A DNA stretch of 64,000 nucleotides from Aliamphritea hakodatensis. GTDB taxonomy: Bacteria; Pseudomonadota; Gammaproteobacteria; Pseudomonadales; Balneatricaceae. Positions 58,608-64,000 of the stretch are shown one piece after another (the first letter of the stretch is position 1; each line of letters begins with the position of its first letter). The position numbers were made by a program, and so were the translations under genes. The stretch covers positions 2,852,001-2,916,000 of the forward strand of contig NZ_AP025281.1 of the NCBI RefSeq assembly GCF_024347195.1, given 5' to 3'. The notes beneath the pieces are model-generated. The model saw only the letters and a program-made list of their open reading frames with translations. It had not been told where the DNA came from and ran no database searches.

Positions 58608-60410
58608 ATGAATCAGGCCACTACCAACCTGCTTAACAACATAGCCGAACTGGCAAAGCTGATTAATTCCGGTACCAGTTACGAAGAAGCACTGAATAGA
58701 ATCGTCTATGCAGTATGTCGTCATACCAGTTGGAGCATGAGCTCAGTACTGAGCATGGATTCAAAGCAAAGTAAGGTTTTCGCCAGAGCACGTTTCGACC
58801 CTTACATTGATACTGAAGATAAAATCCCCAATGAATGGCCACTGGTATCCAGCCCGACGACCGAAGTCATCAAGAACAATAAACCACTGGTTATCAGCAA
58901 TATGCAGGAATGCGCGCAATATCCTGCTCACCAGTCCGATGCTATCCGGCGTAATTACTTTTCCGTGGTAATTCTGCCGCTGAATACCGAAGACCAGCAT
59001 GGCAATCCGATGGTACTGACTGTTCTCTCACGCCAGATAATTAACGTTGACGAAGACGAACTGAGCTACCTGACAACCATCGGCAACCTGGCAGCAATAA
59101 CGGTCAAACGGATGATCTATCTGCAACGTGAAACCGCCCGCACCGAACGCTTACAAAGCTCGATTACCCATAGTGCAGCACTGATGGATCTGGCCCTGAC
59201 CGACTCTTCGATTCCCCATATTCTGGAAGCAGTGGAAAAATTACTTCAACACCCTGTCATCCTGGTGGATCTGACTCAGCAAACAGTCATCCCGGGAAGC
59301 CCGCCAGCTCAGGGGATTATCGGCGACAATCAATGGCAGCATTTAGTCAGCAACCAGCATGCAAGATCGGTGTTGCAACAGGTACAGGCCGCCGAACAAG
59401 CCACAAACCCAGCTTTGCTGGCGTTAGAACTGAGTACATCAGGCACCCTTAAATACCAGATTGAGCTGCTAAGAGTTGACGATAATGTTGTCGGCGCTCT
59501 GCTACTGCTCAGACAGGGTATCCAGGAGACCCCCATCCTTAACCTGATGACCGAGCAAAGCGAATTTGCATTACGGGTTTTGATGATGCGTAGCTTTATT
59601 CACTTTAAAAGTGAAACCGGCTCTCTCAACGACCTTTTTCAACAACTGATCAGCCGTAACTGGCGTAACCCTGAAGAACTTATCGCCCGGGCCCAACATA
59701 AAGGTATTCGGCTGGATCAGAGCAATTATCTGCTGGCAATAGCCCCGCCTGAGCTAGGTAATCGTACCAGCCCGGAGGACTTTTTAAGCTCAAAGCATCA
59801 ACAGGTTGCCAGCCAGGTTAACAGTGTATTTGAAGCATCAGTCTGTCTGATTTTTGAAGACCTTTATCTTGTATCAATACCTGCCAGCCAGTGCAGTACC
59901 AGGGATAAACTTAACCTGCGCATGTTAAATCTTGAGAAGAAATTACAATGGATTTTCAGTCAGCAGCCGACACTCGTCAGTTGCCAGTCCTGCCACCAGC
60001 TGGATGATTACTCGAATGCATGGTCTGAATGCAAACGCCTGATCCAGCTAAGCCAGCAATTCAACCGTACCGGGGTCCTCAATGAAGACAGCTTTGGTGC
60101 ATACGCAATTTTATTTGCTGCCACCAATCAGTCTGTCGTCAGCAACTTCATCAATCAAAGCCTGGAACAGATTGATCAGTACGACCGCAAACATAAGAAT
60201 AAGCTGCTGGATACCTTATCTGCATTCTTGCACAGCAACTGCCGCTATCAGGCCTGTGCTGACACTCTGGAGATCCATGTCACTACACTTCGCTACCGGA
60301 TTGAACGAATCGAAGAGCTGTTTGATATTAATTTTGAAGATGCCGATCAGCGCTTTGGTCTGGAGCTGGCATTGCGTTTACGGCATATGGCAGGAAGTGG
60401 CACAAACTAA
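58608..60410 (+). CDS. PucR-family (CdaR-type) transcriptional regulator with GAF domain
   Basis: A 600-residue regulator. GAF-like domain at about 20-170 (NRIVYAVCRHTSWSMSSVLSMDSKQSKVFARARFDPYID, YFSVVILPLN), a middle region with GGDEF-like CdaR fold, and a C-terminal PucR HTH at about 535-598 (LLDTLSAFLHSNCRYQACADTLEIHVTTLRYRIERIEELF). It is divergent from the ten-gene LLM monooxygenase operon with 254 bp between starts and is its likely substrate-responsive activator. PucR-type proteins commonly control purine, xenobiotic or N-heterocycle catabolism. Confidence 0.88.
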   Translation: MNQATTNLLNNIAELAKLINSGTSYEEALNRIVYAVCRHTSWSMSSVLSMDSKQSKVFARARFDPYIDTEDKIPNEWPLVSSPTTEVIKNNKPLVISNMQECAQYPAHQSDAIRRNYFSVVILPLNTEDQHGNPMVLTVLSRQIINVDEDELSYLTTIGNLAAITVKRMIYLQRETARTERLQSSITHSAALMDLALTDSSIPHILEAVEKLLQHPVILVDLTQQTVIPGSPPAQGIIGDNQWQHLVSNQHARSVLQQVQAAEQATNPALLALELSTSGTLKYQIELLRVDDNVVGALLLLRQGIQETPILNLMTEQSEFALRVLMMRSFIHFKSETGSLNDLFQQLISRNWRNPEELIARAQHKGIRLDQSNYLLAIAPPELGNRTSPEDFLSSKHQQVASQVNSVFEASVCLIFEDLYLVSIPASQCSTRDKLNLRMLNLEKKLQWIFSQQPTLVSCQSCHQLDDYSNAWSECKRLIQLSQQFNRTGVLNEDSFGAYAILFAATNQSVVSNFINQSLEQIDQYDRKHKNKLLDTLSAFLHSNCRYQACADTLEIHVTTLRYRIERIEELFDINFEDADQRFGLELALRLRHMAGSGTN

Positions 60411-60746
60411 ACTGCTTCAACAAACACAAGAAGACATCCAGAACAGACACATGGATTCCTTCTGCCAGTAACGTCCGTTAAGAAAGTGCTGCCACAGTCC
60501 TGAAACCCGAGCTTGTGATTCGCGCCCCCCCAGTAAAGACGCGACTAAATAGTGTTAGTGCAATACTCAGCACTGCTATCCGGAAAAAAGCAATTTTTCA
60601 GCCATCTCATAATCTTTTACATCACCTGTATGTACAGTACATCTATCTGACATAGGGCCGTAAAAACAGCCTTATGCAGGAGGGTCGCACAGTCACGGAA
60701 AACTAATGCCCGTAACTGTGAGACAGGGGAAAAGTATTACTGAATA
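60411..60746. other. Intergenic region after the PucR gene
   Basis: No gene is seen in 336 bp. An inverted repeat, CACAGTCACGG (60688-60698) against CCGTAACTGTG (60710-60720), forms a strong imperfect hairpin just beyond the stop of the minus-strand gene; it has no T run. Confidence 0.5.
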
Positions 60747-61199
60747 TTATGTCATGCCGGAATCGGCCTGACTGTAATAGGTAACCGTTGATGGCTGACC
60801 GGTTCTGAGCACCCGATTGTCCGCTGATTCAAATTCATCAACATCGTAGCGACGGTCGATGGGTGCATTCGCCAGACCGTACAATGAATACTTCTGCGCA
60901 GCCAGAATGAAATCCGTCAGGCGAATCTGATCCAGCTGTCTGATAAAGGCGTCGTTATCCAGATCCCGCTGTCGCTGGGCCTCAATACGTTCCTCGCTCA
61001 AGCGCTCCAGTTCCAGTTGTTCCCGGGCCAGCGCTTCGCGTGCAGCATCGCTGATGCTTACCTGTACCCCCGGGCGTTCAGTACGCTCAGGCTCAAGGGT
61101 TTCTGTATACGCCGCAATGGCCCGTTCTGCTCTGCTGACGGGAGCCGTAGCAGTGATCTGACCGACCGCTGCTGAAGTAATATGTGAAATGCCGTCCAT
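60747..61199 (-). CDS. Hypothetical protein, charged helical
   Basis: A 150-residue protein I do not recognise. It has an Ala-rich N-terminus without a clear signal peptide, a VSISDAAREALAREQLELERLSEERIEAQRQRD stretch that should form a long alpha helix or coiled coil, then DFILAAQKYSLYGLANAPIDRRY and a polar C-terminus. The V-x-I-S-D-A-A-R-x-A-L phrase occurs in other small unknown gammaproteobacterial proteins. Start ATG 61199 has GGAGGA a few bases upstream (minus strand), supporting a real gene. Confidence 0.65.
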   Translation of the reverse strand: MDGISHITSAAVGQITATAPVSRAERAIAAYTETLEPERTERPGVQVSISDAAREALAREQLELERLSEERIEAQRQRDLDNDAFIRQLDQIRLTDFILAAQKYSLYGLANAPIDRRYDVDEFESADNRVLRTGQPSTVTYYSQADSGMT

Positions 61200-61520
61200 A
61201 ACCGATCCTCCTTATCCCTGCTATCCGGTTAATGAGAAAAAAGTAAGTCCACGACCCACCCACTGATCAGTATATAAACACCTGTAACTGAAATGTTACT
61301 GAAAGAGTTATCACAGCCATCCGTTACAGGCTAGGGGCCCTGCAGCAAACAGATTACTCAATCTGGGTATTTCACCCTTAACCGGCGGTTCTATAACCCT
61401 CCATTTCAGTTGTATAGTTTTCATCCAATACGGATGTTTGAATTTTGTTTGTAGTTTTACTGTTCTTCATTCGTTGATCTCAGTTACTGCAAGATCTGTT
61501 TTTTTAGCTGAGGTCTTCCC
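61200..61520. other. Divergent promoter region
   Basis: No gene in about 320 bp. CCTGTAAC at 61281 and GTTACAGG at 61323 are an inverted pair 34 bp apart, and the stretch near 61400-61500 is T-rich, fitting a promoter for the glycine-rich protein gene. Nothing firmer can be said. Confidence 0.45.
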
Positions 61521-62966
61521 ATGCCATATGCATCTTCCTATTTACATTCTCTTCTTAAAGTAACTGCACTGGGCGTTACACTGACTGTACTTCCTGCACT
61601 GACTGCCAACAGCCCACTGATTGATTTAGGCGGCCAGGCCTATGCTAAAAATGGCAATGGTGGCGGAAACGGCGGCGGTAATGGTGGTGGCAACGGCGGC
61701 GGTAATGGTGGTGGCGGTGGCAACGGCGGCGGTAATGGCGGCGGTAACGGCGGCGGTAACGGCGGCGGTAATGGCGGCGGTAACGGCGGCGGTAACGGAG
61801 GTGGTAATGGCAATGGCGGCGGTAATGGCAATGACAGCTCTGCAGGCCAGTCAGCTTCCGCAGGTAAAACCAATAATGGTAAAGGCCATGGTAAATCCCT
61901 GGGCAATAACCACGGTGCTATTGCCAGTGCACTTGGCCGCTTAAACGCAGCACACGCATCCCCTAATGCCCGTCTCAATGCATCACCTAAATCAGTGGTC
62001 GGTCTCCTGGCGACCTATGAAACAGCGGTACTGGAAGGCCGTAAACTTAACGGTGAGCTGGCAGAAATCAATGATGTTCTCGAACAGCTAAATCAACAAC
62101 TGAATTCTCTGAACACAGATCTGGACACAGCCACAGACCAGCTGAGTTCAGCTGAACAGAGCGTAACGGATGCATTAGCAGATTTAAGTGCCGCTGAGCA
62201 GACCCTTGCTGACGCGCAGCAATCTTTAACTGACGCCCAGGATTCTGTTACTGACGCCACTCACAGTGTGGAAACGGCTCGGCAATCCGTCTCTCAGGCA
62301 GAAGAAACCGTTTCAGCGGCGGAGCAAACACTGGCTGATGCACAACAGTCACTGAATACAGCAGAGCAAGCACTGAGTGATCGCCAGCAATCATTGGCTG
62401 ACGCAGAGTCAGCCTTATCCGCAGACCCGGAGAACGCGGACCTTCAGGAGGCCGTCAGCAGCGCTCAGACTGAATTAGACAGCGCACAAAACACTGTTAA
62501 CAGCTCGGTCACTTCAGCGGATGCAGCTCAGTCAGAACTTGATACTGCAACCACCGGTCTGGCCAGTGCCGCATCAGCACTGGCTGATGCTCAGGACTCA
62601 CTGACCAGCGCGCAAAACGACATAAGTGAAGCAGAAGCAAATATCGGAACAGCACAGTCCGGTGTTGAAACCGCCAGTGCCAACGTTGGCGTTGCTGACA
62701 CAGAACTGGCTGACGCTCAGCAGGCAGTAGATACGCTTAATGAAGCAGTTGATGACAAAACCAGCGAAGTAACTGATACAACTGAACAGAAAGACACCGT
62801 TGAAGAGGCAATTCAAACTCAGGCTGAAACCGAAGCAACAGCACTGGCAGAAGCCGCCAACAAGGAGGTTACCGATGAAGTAACCACCGCACTGAACGAC
62901 TTACTGGGCATTTCTCCGCAAGACCCGACAGCCGAACAACCGACTGACGAAACACCGGACGTATAA
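61521..62966 (+). CDS. Secreted Gly/Asn-repeat and coiled-coil protein
   Basis: A 481-residue exported protein. Signal peptide (VTALGVTLTVLPALTANS) and a probable cleavage near AYA-KN, then about 65 residues of GGGN repeats, a short domain with ALGRLNAAHASPNARLNASPKSVVGLLATYETAVLEG, which recurs in other exported proteins of unknown role, and a 300-residue Ala/Asp/Ser/Gln-rich coiled coil built of near-repeats such as AEQTLADAQQSLTDAQ. The C-terminus is acidic. No cell-wall anchor or transmembrane helix is seen, so it is probably periplasmic, secreted or matrix-associated. Function unknown. Confidence 0.75.
   Translation: MPYASSYLHSLLKVTALGVTLTVLPALTANSPLIDLGGQAYAKNGNGGGNGGGNGGGNGGGNGGGGGNGGGNGGGNGGGNGGGNGGGNGGGNGGGNGNGGGNGNDSSAGQSASAGKTNNGKGHGKSLGNNHGAIASALGRLNAAHASPNARLNASPKSVVGLLATYETAVLEGRKLNGELAEINDVLEQLNQQLNSLNTDLDTATDQLSSAEQSVTDALADLSAAEQTLADAQQSLTDAQDSVTDATHSVETARQSVSQAEETVSAAEQTLADAQQSLNTAEQALSDRQQSLADAESALSADPENADLQEAVSSAQTELDSAQNTVNSSVTSADAAQSELDTATTGLASAASALADAQDSLTSAQNDISEAEANIGTAQSGVETASANVGVADTELADAQQAVDTLNEAVDDKTSEVTDTTEQKDTVEEAIQTQAETEATALAEAANKEVTDEVTTALNDLLGISPQDPTAEQPTDETPDV
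61651..61836 (+). repeat. Low-complexity GGCGGTAAC-type tandem repeat inside the glycine-rich gene
   Basis: About fourteen near-identical 12-bp units of the form GGCGGCGGTAAC/T encode GGGN. Unit variation (GGTGGTAAT, GGCGGTAAC) is synonymous, so length changes in multiples of 12 keep the frame. Confidence 0.9.
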
Positions 62967-62983
62967 ACCGGACTGAACTTAAT

Positions 62984-63010
62984 AAGGGCCCGCTACACGG
63001 GCCCTTTTTT
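62984..63010. terminator. Terminator between convergent genes
   Basis: AAGGGCCCG and CGGGCCCTT form a perfect 9-bp stem around CTACA, followed by T residues. It ends the glycine-rich gene; on the other strand it overlaps the stop of the Sel1-repeat gene. Confidence 0.9.
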
Positions 63011-63821
63011 AGTGCTCCCGCTCCGCCTTTCGCAGTAATTCAATCACCTTGTTGTCAGGCTGATCGCACACTTGCTGGCGGCCCAAACAGAATGCATTCA
63101 GCGCAGACGCGGTTCGCGTCCCCCAGAGGCCATCAGCCGAACCGGGGGAGTAACCTTCCGCCCGCAGTCTGGACTGAATGTAAACAACCTGCATTCGCTT
63201 TTCTGCGGCAGCCACACTCAAGGGTTGCCAATGCTGAATATCTTTTCCCGCCTGCTCATATTCCCGGGGGTACTTCTGCTGCATGGTACTCAACAGCTGC
63301 TCCATATTCTGACGCCCATGCTGTTGTGCCAGCTTCAACCAGAAAACACCCTGCCGAATATCTTCAGGAACACCCAGGCCACGCAGGCGGCCAATCCCAT
63401 AAACAAACATGGCATTCACATCACCCTGAGATGCCGCCCGGCCTGTCCAATACATTCCCCAGCTTTTCTCCGCTGCTGCTCCCCTGCCATTAAGGTAGAT
63501 ATCACCCAGCTGATTCATCGCGGCGGCATGTCCCTGCAGGGCTGCCTGAGTAAACCAGTAACGGGCTTGCTGATAATCCTGTGCCACACCTCTGCCGGTA
63601 TAAAAACCGATACCGGCAAGATACTGTGCGGCCGCATGCCCCCTCTCTCCTGCCCGGATAAAGTCCCTGACGCCAGCGGCATAATCCTGTGGTCTGTCCG
63701 TTCCCTGGGTATAGGAAACACCGCGCTTGTACAGTGCTTCAGAGGATAAATCCTGATGACCGCCAAACCCTGTGCACCCCACCATTAACAGGGCAATGAA
63801 CGTTGAAATAATAATTCTCAT
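63009..63821 (-). CDS. Sel1-repeat lipoprotein with C-terminal peptidoglycan-binding-like domain
   Basis: About 270 residues from ATG 63821, whose signal ends in the lipobox MVGC (MRIIISTFIALLMVGCTGF). An in-frame extension to 63905 lacks this arrangement and is rejected. Four Sel1-like repeats follow (GHAAAQYLAGIGFYTGRGVAQDYQQARYWFTQAALQGHAAAMNQLGDIYLNGRGAA and on to GVFWLKLAQQHGRQN). The C-terminal third (VVYIQSRLRAEGYSPGSADGLWGTRTASALNAFC) resembles a peptidoglycan-binding domain 1. Such proteins scaffold envelope complexes; the partner is unknown. No gene lies beside it in the last 179 bp. Confidence 0.85.
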   Translation of the reverse strand: MRIIISTFIALLMVGCTGFGGHQDLSSEALYKRGVSYTQGTDRPQDYAAGVRDFIRAGERGHAAAQYLAGIGFYTGRGVAQDYQQARYWFTQAALQGHAAAMNQLGDIYLNGRGAAAEKSWGMYWTGRAASQGDVNAMFVYGIGRLRGLGVPEDIRQGVFWLKLAQQHGRQNMEQLLSTMQQKYPREYEQAGKDIQHWQPLSVAAAEKRMQVVYIQSRLRAEGYSPGSADGLWGTRTASALNAFCLGRQQVCDQPDNKVIELLRKAEREH

Positions 63822-64000
63822 GGTACTTCCACTACAGCTGATTCTAAGCAGGATTATAGCTTCTAACAGAGCCAGCCTGCGTTTTCCGGCCAGATAAGTT
63901 AACAAATACCGATACCTTTCACCTGACTCTGACCCACCACAAAACAGCCATGTTAGTCGAGTTATGACAAGCCTCTAATAACAACGGCTATCTTTCGATA

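Noticed and set aside
60626..60645. LexA-box-like CTGTATGTACAG
   Set aside because: The spacing between the CTG and CAG halves is 6 rather than the 10 needed for a LexA site.
61640..61978. Proline-rich open frame on the minus strand
   Set aside because: It is only the antisense of the GGGN repeat; such repeats always give long antisense frames, and it has no ribosome site or family similarity.
1..64000. Search for CRISPR arrays, tRNA/rRNA genes, insertion sequences and prophage genes
   Set aside because: No spaced direct-repeat array, cloverleaf, ribosomal RNA block, transposase or phage structural gene was recognised by reading; short or degenerate cases could have been missed.

Overview
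The window reads as a chromosomal segment of a heterotrophic, probably marine gammaproteobacterium of the Oceanospirillales/Oceanospirillaceae type (inference from overall gene style, base composition near half GC by eye, and the mix of catabolic operons, transporters and LysR/Lrp/PucR regulators). No rRNA, tRNA, CRISPR array, insertion sequence or prophage was recognised. Nearly all of the window is explained by about 57 protein genes, two metabolite riboswitches, several clear terminators and a few repeats.

Layout. 1-5 kb: the end of a calcium-binding RTX-like protein, a GAF-LuxR regulator, a cytochrome P460-type haem protein, a GNAT/Lrp pair and astA (arginine succinyltransferase). 5-9 kb: an unknown membrane protein, a DUF1338 2-oxoadipate dioxygenase/decarboxylase-type enzyme, an Lrp regulator and a lysA-type decarboxylase, which together suggest lysine/diaminopimelate metabolism; a four-unit 14-bp tandem repeat lies between the last two. 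9-18.3 kb: mixed housekeeping and accessory genes (EamA exporter, two LysR regulators, HDOD protein, MscS channel, methyltransferase, EEP nuclease, solute-binding protein, RelB/RelE-type toxin-antitoxin).

18.3-21.5 kb holds the most striking locus: a two-gene operon encoding a GbcA-like Rieske oxygenase that has lost three of its four Rieske ligands but keeps the mononuclear iron site, followed by a fusion of an intact Rieske domain, a shrunken oxygenase domain without the iron-binding histidines, and a complete FAD/NAD/[2Fe-2S] reductase. The two proteins look complementary: each carries the centre the other has lost. 22-26.4 kb: MATE exporter, GAF histidine kinase and REC/HD-GYP response regulator.

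27.1-32.7 kb: a catabolic set (flavin monooxygenase, RidA-family protein lacking the usual arginine, DUF1028 protein, M20 deacylase, APC permease) arranged as two transcription units, each with the same 65-bp upstream element about 150 nt before the first start codon; a LysR remnant follows. 34.2-37.4 kb: BtuCDF-type transporter under a cobalamin riboswitch. 37.6-41.9 kb: TPP riboswitch, thiD, a ThiXYZ-type pyrimidine transporter and tenA. 42.2-44.1 kb: a perfect Zur-type palindrome in front of zevA/zevB-like zinc genes. 44.3-46.7 kb: AraC, VOC, DUF2846 lipoprotein and a stand-alone cyclic-nucleotide-binding domain.

47-60.4 kb: a ten-gene minus-strand operon (flavin reductase fused to a Nudix-like domain, aldehyde dehydrogenase, luciferase-like monooxygenase, PotDBCA-type ABC importer, alpha/beta hydrolase-carboxymuconolactone decarboxylase fusion, AA_synth protein, succinate-semialdehyde-type dehydrogenase) ending in a strong terminator and divergent from a PucR-family regulator; an inverted repeat lies in the shared promoter region. 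It looks like uptake plus oxidative degradation of an unidentified, perhaps cationic or N-heterocyclic, substrate. 60.7-64 kb: two poorly known proteins, one with a long glycine/asparagine repeat and coiled coil, and a Sel1-repeat lipoprotein.
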